Below are positions 18,073 to 26,226 of a stretch of DNA of 47,377 bases, piece after piece. This DNA comes from Kiritimatiellia bacterium. GTDB taxonomy: Bacteria > Verrucomicrobiota > Kiritimatiellia > RZYC01. The translations under genes were made by a program, and so were the position numbers. Location: assembly GCA_028708815.1 (NCBI GenBank), contig JAQVYB010000010.1:1-47377 (forward strand). Direction: 5' to 3'. Positions within the stretch are counted from its first letter, which is position 1; each line of letters begins with the position of its first letter. The notes under the pieces were generated by a model, which saw nothing but the letters and a program-made list of their open reading frames with translations, was not told the origin of the DNA and made no database searches.

Positions 18073-20055
18073 GTGGCGGATTCGATGCAGAAAGGCTTGA
18101 CGGTACATATCCCATTTCGGCGCAAATGCTCGTTGATCTGGATGTACGCGAAGGAGCGATTGGCCCGTCAGGTGCGTGCGGTGGCGTTCATCACCGCTTA
18201 TTTGGCTGTATTTCAATTGGTTGTGTTGCGCGCGCCCATTGAGGATTTTGCTCATATCGCGCTGGGTATTCTTGCCGTGGTGTGCGGTTTGGCTTTTTTC
18301 ATGGAAGGGCTTTTTCTGGCAATTATGCCGCTGGGTGAGCGGTGCGGTTTGCGCTTGCCGGCGCGGGCCGGGCTGGGCGTGTTGGTGGTCTTTTCCGTTA
18401 TTCTTGGAATTACGGCGACCTTCGCGGAGCCGGCGATCGGATTTCTGAAGGCTCAGGGAAGTGCTACGCTGCCGTGGCGGACGCCGCTGTTGTATTGGTT
18501 GCTGAATGCGGGGGCCTCGTGGTTGGTGGGCATGGTGGCCGTGGGGGTCGGGCTGGCCGTGGTGGCGGGCGTGTTTCGCGCGATGAAGGCGTGGAGTCTC
18601 AAGCCGTTTCTCTTTATCGCGATCCCTCTGCTGTTGGGCCTTTCTTGGTGGGCCTCCCGCGATCTGCGCTCGGCGTCGATTATTGGGTTGGCGTGGGACT
18701 CGGGGGGTGTGACTACGGGACCGGTGACGGTGCCTTTGGTGATTGCGCTGGGGTTGGGCGTCTCGCGTATCGCGGGGCGGGGCGATGAGACTTCGGGTGG
18801 TCTCGGCGTGGTGACGTTCGCTTCGGCACTGCCGGTGATTATGGTGCTGCTGCTGGGGGTGTTGTTGGCGCCGCACTTCCCAATGCCCGGGACGATGGAG
18901 GAGTTCTTCTCGCCGGAGCGGCAGGCATTCTCCGAACAGGTCGCGGGCGGGGAGGATGAGCTGCGGGCCCTGGCGGCACGCGAGATGACGCCGGAACAGG
19001 TGGCGCAACGGTTCGGGCCCGTGCAGGAGGCCCCCTTGTCGCGTCCGCATCAACGGGTTCAGGTGCCTCATTCGGTCATGCGGGCGCTGTTGATCAATGC
19101 CTTCAAGGCCATTTTGCCGTTAGCATTTGTGCTGCTTTTTGTATTGTTGGTGGTGGTACGCGATCGTCTGCCCCATGCGGATGAGGTGGCGCTGGGGCTG
19201 GTGTTCAGCATTATCGGCATGTTGCTGTTCAGCTACGGTATGGACCGGGGTCTTTCGAGTTTGGGCAATCAATCGGGGCGTGCTCTTCCGCGTGCGTGGG
19301 AGGTGACGGAACGCCCGGATAAGGAAGTGCTTTATCAGAACATTCAGGAGCCGTTGCTGATTCGTGCGGCGCGTCCGGACGGTTCGGTGGCGGAGTATCT
19401 TCCGATGGCGGCGCAAAGTGGGCCGCGCTTTGTTCCGTTTCACCGGGATCGGTATGATGTGACGAAGGGGGAATACCGGTATGTTCCGGAGGTGCAGCCG
19501 GTGGCGGGAGACGAGGCGTTTTGGGGTTACGTGTTGGTGCTGGTTTTTGTGTTTGTGATGGGTGTGGGCGCGACGATGGCGGAGCCTTCGCTGAATGCGC
19601 TGGGGGTTACGCTTGAGGAAGTGACGACGGGAACCTATAAGCGTTCGTTCCTGATTTGTACGGTGGCGGTGGGGGTTGGCTCGGGGATGGCGCTCGGCTT
19701 TGGGCGTATTCTCTTTGCCTGGCCGTTGGTGCCGATGCTGACGGGAACCTATCTGACGGCACTGGTGCTGACGTGGATTTCCACGGAGGATATTACCACG
19801 ATTGCGTGGGACAGCGCCGGCGTCACCACCGGACCCATCACGGTGCCGCTGGTGATTGCCGCAGGCCTGGGCATCGGCCAGCGGGCGGGCGTGGCGGAGG
19901 CCTTCGGGGTGGTGAGTATGGCGTCGGTGATGCCGATTATTTCCGTGCTGCTTTCCGGGTTTATCATTTCCGCCCGACGAAGCCGGCTGGACCGCGATTA
20001 TTCGGCGGGCCAGGCGGAAGCCCTGCCGCCGAAGAACCAGGAGGTGCAATCATGA
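18073..20055 (+). CDS. Tandem DUF1538 membrane protein (putative PII-linked permease)
   Basis: 660 aa with two homologous halves of roughly 300 residues, each with several membrane helices and the DUF1538 core: WDSGGVTTGPVTVPL from residue 208 and WDSAGVTTGPITVPL from residue 579. Each half also has a matching ATxAEPAI/ATMAEPSL segment. The internal duplication suggests an inverted- or tandem-repeat transporter. DUF1538 proteins are commonly discussed as permeases next to PII-like genes, but the substrate is not established. The GTG at 18073 is chosen because AGGAGG lies 5 bases before it. ATG 18085 is too far. It overlaps the next gene by 4 bases (ATGA). Ammonium, an amino acid or an ion are all open as cargo. 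Confidence 0.88.
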   Translation: MADSMQKGLTVHIPFRRKCSLIWMYAKERLARQVRAVAFITAYLAVFQLVVLRAPIEDFAHIALGILAVVCGLAFFMEGLFLAIMPLGERCGLRLPARAGLGVLVVFSVILGITATFAEPAIGFLKAQGSATLPWRTPLLYWLLNAGASWLVGMVAVGVGLAVVAGVFRAMKAWSLKPFLFIAIPLLLGLSWWASRDLRSASIIGLAWDSGGVTTGPVTVPLVIALGLGVSRIAGRGDETSGGLGVVTFASALPVIMVLLLGVLLAPHFPMPGTMEEFFSPERQAFSEQVAGGEDELRALAAREMTPEQVAQRFGPVQEAPLSRPHQRVQVPHSVMRALLINAFKAILPLAFVLLFVLLVVVRDRLPHADEVALGLVFSIIGMLLFSYGMDRGLSSLGNQSGRALPRAWEVTERPDKEVLYQNIQEPLLIRAARPDGSVAEYLPMAAQSGPRFVPFHRDRYDVTKGEYRYVPEVQPVAGDEAFWGYVLVLVFVFVMGVGATMAEPSLNALGVTLEEVTTGTYKRSFLICTVAVGVGSGMALGFGRILFAWPLVPMLTGTYLTALVLTWISTEDITTIAWDSAGVTTGPITVPLVIAAGLGIGQRAGVAEAFGVVSMASVMPIISVLLSGFIISARRSRLDRDYSAGQAEALPPKNQEVQS

Positions 20056-21203
20056 AGCGGCTTGAGGCTTCCAGAATTACCTGCATCGCCGATATACGGC
20101 TTTCAGAACGTATCGAAGCGGAGGTTGATCGGATGGGGCTGTTGGAAACCTATTCCGAGCGCGGCAAGCAGGTGGCGCTGAAGGCGCGGGCGGCCTGGTT
20201 GCCGTTTGGACGCCGCTCCTCCATGGTGGAATCGCCCTGCGAAGTCTTTCGATTTTATGTTCCGCGTGAATATGAACGGGCGGCCATGGTGCGGTTGGCG
20301 GGCGCGGCGGACCTGTTTCTTCCCGGACGCGGAAGCGTCTGTGCGCAGGATGCGGTGCTGATGGGGGAGGATCTTCGCTTTTGGGAGGAGTCGAATCTGT
20401 GTTCGGCCCCGCCGGATTGGGTGCTCGAGAGCCGTTTGCAGACTGCACCGTATGATCTGATCTTCTGCATTGTACAGCGCGGGCGCGGCGGAGAGCTCGC
20501 GCGCACCATGCTCGAGATGGGACTGGGTGCGCCGGTGATCAGTTATGGCGAAGGGATGGGGCTTCGCGACCGGCTTGGCCTGCTGCGCATTACCATCCCG
20601 CAGGAAAAGGAACTCTTTCGCTTTCTGGCACCCTCCGCCGATTCCGATTTGGTGGTGGATGTGGCGGTGCGGACGGCGGGTCTGAATCAGGCAGGTCAGG
20701 GATTTTTGTCGCGGACGCCTGTTCGTGCTTTGGCGGTCAATACGCAGATGAATCTGGATCGCCGCAGGCATGTGGCTTCCATGGAGCAGGTGATCAGCAC
20801 ACTGGATCAGTTGCGCGGTTCAACGGATTGGCGCCGCATCTCGGCTGCTGCCCGCCGCCATCATGCCGCCCGTCCGCCGGAGCGGGAGGGTATGGTACGC
20901 TTTTCACTGGTCTGCGAAAGCGGAACCGGTGGTCCGACTGTTCAGGCGGCCATGGAGGTCGGCGCCCGAGGGGCGACGCTGTCGCGCCTCTCCCGGCGTA
21001 TGAAGGAGTCCCTTGACGGTCCCGGTCCGGAAGAGGCGGCGATGGCGTCCTGTGCCCGGGAATGCTGCGAGTTGATTGTTACGCCTGCCGTGGCCCGGCG
21101 ACTCGAAGAAACCGTGATTAAAAGCGACTTGTTTGAAAAGCCCGCGAACGGGTTTGTTGAAATAGCCCCTGTCCATGACGCTGTCACCTACGCCGGGGGT
21201 TGA
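20052..21203 (+). CDS. Three-domain PII-like protein (single-chain PII pseudo-trimer)
   Basis: 383 aa. Three segments each repeat the beta-alpha-beta, long loop, beta-alpha-beta layout of PII signal proteins. They run about 7-104 (RITCIADIRLSERIEAEVDR to FRFYVPREYERAAMV), 133-228 (YDLIFCIVQRGRGGELARTM to GLLRITIPQEKELFRFL) and 281-380 (VRFSLVCESGTGG to CELIVTPAVARRLEETV). PII proteins are normally homotrimers of about 112 aa, so one chain may form the whole trimer. The loops lack the classic uridylylated Tyr motif. It overlaps the DUF1538 gene by 4 bases, so it probably gates or senses for that membrane protein. The domain assignment rests on pattern, not on a search. The middle and last domains are the clearest. 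Confidence 0.75.
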   Translation: MKRLEASRITCIADIRLSERIEAEVDRMGLLETYSERGKQVALKARAAWLPFGRRSSMVESPCEVFRFYVPREYERAAMVRLAGAADLFLPGRGSVCAQDAVLMGEDLRFWEESNLCSAPPDWVLESRLQTAPYDLIFCIVQRGRGGELARTMLEMGLGAPVISYGEGMGLRDRLGLLRITIPQEKELFRFLAPSADSDLVVDVAVRTAGLNQAGQGFLSRTPVRALAVNTQMNLDRRRHVASMEQVISTLDQLRGSTDWRRISAAARRHHAARPPEREGMVRFSLVCESGTGGPTVQAAMEVGARGATLSRLSRRMKESLDGPGPEEAAMASCARECCELIVTPAVARRLEETVIKSDLFEKPANGFVEIAPVHDAVTYAGG

Positions 21204-21257
21204 TGTATAAAAGAAGCGCGTTCGGGGCAGGGTGGGGCGGTCGGTTTTCAACGGGTC

Positions 21258-22877
21258 TTACGGTTGGGACGTTCTGCGGAAGGGCTCCGCTTTTTTTCCG
21301 AAGGGGATGCCGAGTTTTTTCATGCGGGCGCGGAGAGTGCCATGATTGATTTGCAGTAATTCGGCGGCGCCGCCCGGTCCTTCGATGCGTCCATTGGTCC
21401 ATTCCAGGACGCGGCGGATGTGCTCTGCGGTCACGTGGTTCAGCGCGAGTAATTCCCGGGGCGGACGACTCTCGGCGGCGGGCGCAGCAGCGCCGGATTG
21501 ACCGAGTGGCGGAATCTGCAGGTCGCCGCCCTGACACAAAATCAGCGCGCGTTCGATAATGTTCTGGAGCTCGCGGACATTGCCCGGCCAGGCATAGGCT
21601 GTGAGCCGATCCATCACGCCGGCATCCAGACGCGGTGTGGGCAGATTCATTTCGCGGCATTTGCGTTCGATGAAAAAATGCACCAGCGCATTGATGTCCT
21701 GCTTGCGCTCGCGCAGCGGAGGCAGGTGAATCGGGAAGACGTTCAGACGGAACCAGAGATCTTCACGAAAGCGGCCTTCCGTCACGCGCTGCTGAAGGTT
21801 TTGATGCGTGGCGGCAATCACGCGCACATCCGCCTTCATCATTTTTGATCCGCCCAGACGCTCGAATTCCTTTTCCTGCAACACGCGCAGCAGTTTCACC
21901 TGTGCTTCCTGGGTGAGTTCGGCGATTTCATCCAGAAAGATGGTTCCGCCTTCCGCGCGCTCGAAGCGTCCGCGCTTGGTATGTACCGCGCCGGTGAACG
22001 CGCCCTTTTCGTGTCCGAAGAGTTCGCTGTCCAGCAGCGATTCCGGAATCGCGCCGCACTGCACGCGGATGAAGGGTTGATTGCGGCGCGGCGAGGACAT
22101 GTGAATGGCGTTGGCGATCACTTCCTTGCCGGTGCCCGTTGCGCCCAGCAGCAGAACCGGGCTGGAGGTCGGGGCGACGTGGTAGACCAGCTCCATCACG
22201 CTGCGCAGTCCGAAGTCGGCCCCGATCACCTGATTGCCGGAGATGCGTTCCAGGTCGCGGTAGGCGGCCCGGTTATCTTCTGCGAGCAGTTCCTTCAGAC
22301 GCACCATGTGCTGATAACGCCGTGCGTTGCTCAGCGCAATCGCCAGGGGATCTTTTACGCTTTTCAGCAGTTCCGCGTGATGCGTGGTGAAGCGGTTTTC
22401 ACCCTTGGCCCAGATCGTCAGCATGCCTATTTCATCTTCGTTGATGGTCAGAAAGAGATGCAGGTAGGAATGATTCTGCAAGTGCGGGAAGTGTTTTTTT
22501 ACGATGTGGTAATGCGGATCGTCGTCTGAAAAATAATTTCCGATTTCGGTCTCCGAGTGCCGTATTTTTTCTTCCACGTTTTTTTTGAGCTGCTCAATTT
22601 CGGAGGGTTCAAAGACAATAAAGGGCGTATCGTGCAGGCTGTTGCGATCAATGATGTGTTCCGGATCCGCGAGCACGGGATCGGTCACGGCATAGAGGGC
22701 CAGCTCTTCTTCCACGAAGTAATACATCCCGGCATGATCCATGGGAATGTGGTTTCGCAGATAAGCAACGGTAGCCCTCAGCGCCTCGTTGATATCGAGA
22801 CTGCTGCAAATGCGCAGGGTGACCTCGCGGAAGAATTCATTCCGCTCCAGAGGAGTCATGTCGGTGTCATAGCTCAT
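21258..22877 (-). CDS. Sigma-54-dependent activator, GAF-AAA+-Fis (NifA/FhlA-like)
   Basis: 539 aa. An N-terminal GAF-type sensor (about 15-190) leads to an AAA+ domain with Walker A GATGTGKE at 245-252, the sigma-54 contact loop GAFTGA at 292-297 and Walker B GGTIFLDE at 310-317. A Fis-type helix-turn-helix is at the end (about 480-525, GGAAELLQINHGTLRARMKKLG). It remodels RNA polymerase-sigma-54. It diverges from an efflux operon that has a sigma-54 promoter, with palindromes between them, so that operon is the likely target. The GAF ligand is unknown. The start has only a weak ribosome-binding site. ATG 22859 is an alternative. Confidence 0.93.
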   Translation of the reverse strand: MSYDTDMTPLERNEFFREVTLRICSSLDINEALRATVAYLRNHIPMDHAGMYYFVEEELALYAVTDPVLADPEHIIDRNSLHDTPFIVFEPSEIEQLKKNVEEKIRHSETEIGNYFSDDDPHYHIVKKHFPHLQNHSYLHLFLTINEDEIGMLTIWAKGENRFTTHHAELLKSVKDPLAIALSNARRYQHMVRLKELLAEDNRAAYRDLERISGNQVIGADFGLRSVMELVYHVAPTSSPVLLLGATGTGKEVIANAIHMSSPRRNQPFIRVQCGAIPESLLDSELFGHEKGAFTGAVHTKRGRFERAEGGTIFLDEIAELTQEAQVKLLRVLQEKEFERLGGSKMMKADVRVIAATHQNLQQRVTEGRFREDLWFRLNVFPIHLPPLRERKQDINALVHFFIERKCREMNLPTPRLDAGVMDRLTAYAWPGNVRELQNIIERALILCQGGDLQIPPLGQSGAAAPAAESRPPRELLALNHVTAEHIRRVLEWTNGRIEGPGGAAELLQINHGTLRARMKKLGIPFGKKAEPFRRTSQP

Positions 22878-22889
22878 AATGGCCGTACT

Positions 22890-22929
22890 ATCTGACGGAT
22901 TTGTCAGATCAGACTGATATATATATCAG
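22890..22929. promoter_or_regulatory. Candidate upstream activator sites between the regulator and the efflux operon
   Basis: Two adjacent palindromes: ATCTGAC-N6-GTCAGAT (22890-22909) and the perfect 16-mer CTGATATATATATCAG (22914-22929), sharing TCAGA/CTGA half-sites about one to two helical turns apart. They lie about 150-185 bases upstream of the predicted start site of the sigma-54 promoter and 13 bases before the regulator's start codon, so they could serve activation and self-control. Confidence 0.65.
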
Positions 22930-23050
22930 ACATTGTAAAGCTTGGCGAGCATTTTTTAAAGCCTGGAAAATCTATAGAAGGCGGGTTCGCCCACCAAAAA
23001 AGGGCACAAATGGAGGGCGAACGTCCCTTGTGAGCCGTTTATTCCACGCT

Positions 23051-23066
23051 TGGCACGTTTATTGCG
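23051..23066 (+). promoter_or_regulatory. Sigma-54 promoter of the efflux operon
   Basis: TGGCACGTTTATTGCG matches the -24/-12 consensus with correct spacing. Transcription would start near 23077, 25 bases before the first gene. The divergent neighbour encodes a sigma-54 activator. Confidence 0.88.
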
Positions 23067-23101
23067 ATACCTTTGCAGGCTTAATCATCGTGGAGAACGG
23101 C

Positions 23102-23413
23102 ATGAAATGGCAGGAAGTGATTCATATTCGGGCAACGACTGAGGGTATGCGCACCTTGGAGCGAGTACTCCCGGAGCGTTGTCTGGCGCTGCATCAACTG
23201 AGCGGGCTGGAAGGCGCGGAACTCTATTCTGCGGGTGATTGCGATGCGGATCTGGTTTTGATTTTACGCTGGGATATCGAGCATCAGGCCCCGGAAAAAA
23301 GCCAGAGCGGCCTGCTGTTGGCGGAGTATTTGGAAAAGTTCGGAATGGTTAACCACAAGGTGCTGAAACAGATTTTTCCGGCACCGGGCGTGAGTTTACG
23401 AGGAGGGTATTGA
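23102..23413 (+). CDS. Small protein of unknown function heading the efflux operon
   Basis: 103 aa, acidic and soluble-looking, with no signal peptide or membrane helix. The ATG at 23102 lies just after the sigma-54 promoter and has GGAGA upstream. The frame extends upstream through the promoter, so longer starts are unlikely. The pattern EVIHIRATTEGMRTLERVL ... ADLVLILRWD ... YLEKFGMVNHKVLKQIF suggests a small ferredoxin-like alpha/beta fold, as in dimeric alpha-beta barrels, but this is only a guess. It overlaps the TolC gene by one base (TGATG), so it is part of the operon. Its function may be sensing or modifying the exported compound. Confidence 0.75.
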   Translation: MKWQEVIHIRATTEGMRTLERVLPERCLALHQLSGLEGAELYSAGDCDADLVLILRWDIEHQAPEKSQSGLLLAEYLEKFGMVNHKVLKQIFPAPGVSLRGGY

Positions 23414-24735
23414 TGAAAAGAAGGTGGATGATGAAATGGCTGCTTCCGTTGGGTATGTTGTGCTGGGGCGTAGTGATAAGTCGCGGTCAGTCGATTGAGG
23501 CGGAACCGGTGGAGTTGGATCTTCCGCGCATTATTCAGTTTGCGCTGGATAACAACCTGGACATTCTTTACGCCCGCGAGGAGCGTCGGGTGGCGGATGG
23601 ATTGGTCACCGAGGCGACGGCGGGGGCGTTGCCGCATTTTGCGGTGAACGGTTCGTATACGCGTTTGGATTCCATGCCGGAAGTACGCGGGGATGTGGAT
23701 AATTATTCCGCGAAACTCGGCGTGGTGCAACCGCTGTATGTGGGAGGGCGCGTTAGCGCGGCCCGGCGGATCGCCAACGAATTCAACCGCTCGGTGTCCG
23801 ATGGGATCAACCGCACCGAACAGGATATTATTTTTACCGTGCAGCGTGTGTTCTATGAGGTGCTTTTGGCGCGCGAGGATTTGGCGGTGGCCAACGATGC
23901 GGCGGTGCTCGCACAAGAGAATCTTGCCGAGGTGAAAACCAAATTTGAACAGGGGACGGCACGGCGTTTCGATTTACTGCGTGCCGAAGAGCAGCACAGC
24001 CAGAGCTGGGCGGATCAGTTGCGTGCCTCCAACGCGGTGGCACTGGCACGGACCGCCCTCTTCACACTGATCCGCATCAGCCCGGACAGCAGCATTCCGC
24101 TGGTCGGCGAGCTTTCATTCACGCCCGGCGAAGTCGATGAGGCGCAGGCGCTCGAAACAGCTCTGGAGTGCCGTCCGGATCTGCGGCAATCCGCCAGCCG
24201 CCTGAAGATGCAGGAGGATGCTATTGTCATCGCGGGTGCGGGCATGCGCCCCACACTCAGCGCGCGTGCGGATGCGGGCTACATCAATCCGGATCGTGCG
24301 GCGGTGGCGGAATGGTCGGACTGCTGGTCGGCCACGGTGGCGCTTGAAATACCGGTGTTTGATGGGTTGGATGCCCGGGGCAAGGTGGCGCAGGAACGGG
24401 CCCGGCTGGAGCAGTACCGCTACCAGGATGAGGCGCTCCGCGATGCCATTCAAAAAGAAATCACGCAGGCGGTGCTGAATTACCGGACCGCGCAGCAGCG
24501 GGTAACGGCCTGGCAGACCAGTATGGCACAATCGGAAGAATCGTACCGGCTGGTGACGGTGGGCTACCGCGAAGGTATCAACCCGCAAATCGACGTACTC
24601 TCGTCGCAACTTTCATTAACCAACACGCGGCGTGCCTACTATCGCGCCGTGTATGAGCATGTGATGGCTGATCTGTCGCTGAAAAAAGCGGAAGGCCTGA
24701 TTTATAACGAAACCATTGGAGAGGAGAACCTGTAA
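23413..24735 (+). CDS. TolC-family outer membrane efflux protein
   Basis: 440 aa. A signal peptide (about 1-27, ending near SRGQS) is followed by two repeats of the OEP/TolC pattern: long amphipathic helices rich in Ala, Glu and Gln and outer-membrane strands (FAVNGSYTRLDSM, YSAKLGVVQPLYVGGRV, and in the second half LSARADAGYINP, ATVALEIPVFDGL). It forms the trimeric exit duct of the tripartite pump. The ATG at 23413 follows AGGAGGG with 5-base spacing. The TAATG junction couples it to the next gene. Confidence 0.92.
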   Translation: MKRRWMMKWLLPLGMLCWGVVISRGQSIEAEPVELDLPRIIQFALDNNLDILYAREERRVADGLVTEATAGALPHFAVNGSYTRLDSMPEVRGDVDNYSAKLGVVQPLYVGGRVSAARRIANEFNRSVSDGINRTEQDIIFTVQRVFYEVLLAREDLAVANDAAVLAQENLAEVKTKFEQGTARRFDLLRAEEQHSQSWADQLRASNAVALARTALFTLIRISPDSSIPLVGELSFTPGEVDEAQALETALECRPDLRQSASRLKMQEDAIVIAGAGMRPTLSARADAGYINPDRAAVAEWSDCWSATVALEIPVFDGLDARGKVAQERARLEQYRYQDEALRDAIQKEITQAVLNYRTAQQRVTAWQTSMAQSEESYRLVTVGYREGINPQIDVLSSQLSLTNTRRAYYRAVYEHVMADLSLKKAEGLIYNETIGEENL

Positions 24736-25922
24736 TGACACGCAGCTCATCATCGAAACTGTTGATCCCGGGGTTGATTGCCGTTGCACTCGTCGCCGGC
24801 TGGGGGCTGAGCCGCGCGGCGCAATCCTCCAAAAAAGGCGATGTCGCCGCTGAGGTGTTCGCAGCCAAAATGGTGGAAACGCAATCCATCCGCAAGCAGG
24901 CGTTTGAGTCGCGTCTGGATGTGCAGGGCAATCTGGAGGCGGTGAACGTCGCGCAGGTTCCGGCGCGTATCGGCGGAACGATAGAAGCGTTGTGGGCCGA
25001 TAAGGGCAGCGTGGTCAAGACGGGCGACAAGCTTGCCCAGACCGATGCGGTGAAATTGGGCCAGGCCGTGGCGATTCGTCGTCGTGAACTGGATGTGGCG
25101 AAGTGTGCGCGTCGGGAGAAAGAGGCCGCTCTGGAAGAGACGAAGGCGCGGTTGGACAAGGCCACGCTCGATTTCAAACGGTACAAAAAACTGCTGAAGC
25201 AGGAAGTGGCCACGCAGGATGAATTTGAGCGGTACGATTCGGTATGGAAACAACAGAAGGCGCTGAGCGATCACAGCGAGGCTCTGCTGGATCTGGCGAA
25301 GGCGCAGGAAAAGCAGGCCGCCGTCGCGTTGGAGATGGCGGAAAAGGATGAGCAGGACAGTTTCGTTATCGCGCCGATTGATGGGGTGGTAAGCGAGCGA
25401 ATGCGCGAGCTGGGGGAGATGGCCGCACCGGGAAGCCCGGTATTCCGCATTGTGGATAACCGCCTGTTGGATGCCGCGGCGTTTCTTCCTTCGGAATATT
25501 ACGATCGTTTTGCACCGGGGCGTGCGGTGGTCCGCTTGACGGCCAACGGGCGTTCGCTCGGGGAATATCCCGTGACCTATCGCAGCCCGGATATCAACGC
25601 CAAATGGCGTACCTTTGAAATGGATGCGCGCATCACGGACCCGCCCGACTTTGTGGCGGCAGGCGGCATGGTGAAAATGCAGGCGATCATGGAACGTCAC
25701 GAAGGTTTGGGTGTGCCGCGTAATGCGATCCAGCAACGGGCGGACAAGAGCGTGGTGTTTCTGGTGGAAGGGGATACCGCTCGACAGGTGATTGTGAAGA
25801 CCGGTCTGGAAACAGATGGCTGGATTGAAGTGTCCGGCGATGGTTTGCAGGAGGGAATGCCGGTGGTGGTTTCCGGTCAGTCCATGCTGAACGACGGCGA
25901 TTGCGTGGAACTACTTAATTGA
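24735..25922 (+). CDS. Periplasmic membrane-fusion (adaptor) protein of an RND pump
   Basis: 395 aa. An N-terminal membrane anchor (about 8-30) leads to the split lipoyl domain (VQGNLEAVNVAQVPARIGGT and FVIAPIDGVVSERMRELGE) around a coiled-coil hairpin (about 110-205, rich in Lys, Glu and Ala), then beta-barrel and membrane-proximal domains. It links the TolC duct and the inner-membrane pump. No lipobox is seen, so it is held by the N-terminal helix. It overlaps tolC by one base. The pump gene follows only after a 304-bp palindrome-rich gap, unusual for this operon type. Confidence 0.92.
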   Translation: MTRSSSSKLLIPGLIAVALVAGWGLSRAAQSSKKGDVAAEVFAAKMVETQSIRKQAFESRLDVQGNLEAVNVAQVPARIGGTIEALWADKGSVVKTGDKLAQTDAVKLGQAVAIRRRELDVAKCARREKEAALEETKARLDKATLDFKRYKKLLKQEVATQDEFERYDSVWKQQKALSDHSEALLDLAKAQEKQAAVALEMAEKDEQDSFVIAPIDGVVSERMRELGEMAAPGSPVFRIVDNRLLDAAAFLPSEYYDRFAPGRAVVRLTANGRSLGEYPVTYRSPDINAKWRTFEMDARITDPPDFVAAGGMVKMQAIMERHEGLGVPRNAIQQRADKSVVFLVEGDTARQVIVKTGLETDGWIEVSGDGLQEGMPVVVSGQSMLNDGDCVELLN

Positions 25923-26226
25923 GCTAAATGAGAAAAGTTTCCAATGATTGGAAAAATGGACAAACGTCCGGTTCATGATGGCCCCGGAGGGGCCTGGGAA
26001 AATAGCCCGGGGTCATCAGACCCCGGGAACAAGACAAGCAAAACAACATGCACCCCGGATGGGGTGCGGGAAACGAGATGCGCAAGATACTTATTCCTGC
26101 ACCCCGTCCGGGGTGTGTGGGCCTTGGGTAATCAGAAACCCAGGGTCTGGCGACCCTGGGCTATATGCCTTCACCCCATCCGGGGTGAGGATTGTAAAAT
26201 ATAAATGGTAGAGAAGGAGAACGACG
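25923..26226. repeat. Palindrome block inside the efflux operon
   Basis: Non-coding. It begins with TTTCCAATGATTGGAAAAA (25938-25956), the same palindrome as in the 41-kb array. Two units of paired hairpins follow. Unit A is CCCGGGGTCATCAGACCCCGGG with GCACCCCGGATGGGGTGC. Unit B is CCCAGGGTCTGGCGACCCTGGG with TCACCCCATCCGGGGTGA. GCACCCCGTCCGGGGTGT sits between them. The units resemble each other in order and size, like REP clusters. A ribosome-binding site GAAGGAGA lies just before the pump gene. Confidence 0.8.

Noticed and set aside
25944-26211. Two overlapping 86-87 codon frames between adaptor and pump genes
   Set aside because: They read through the hairpin repeats and differ in frame. 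No ribosome-binding site or homology pattern.
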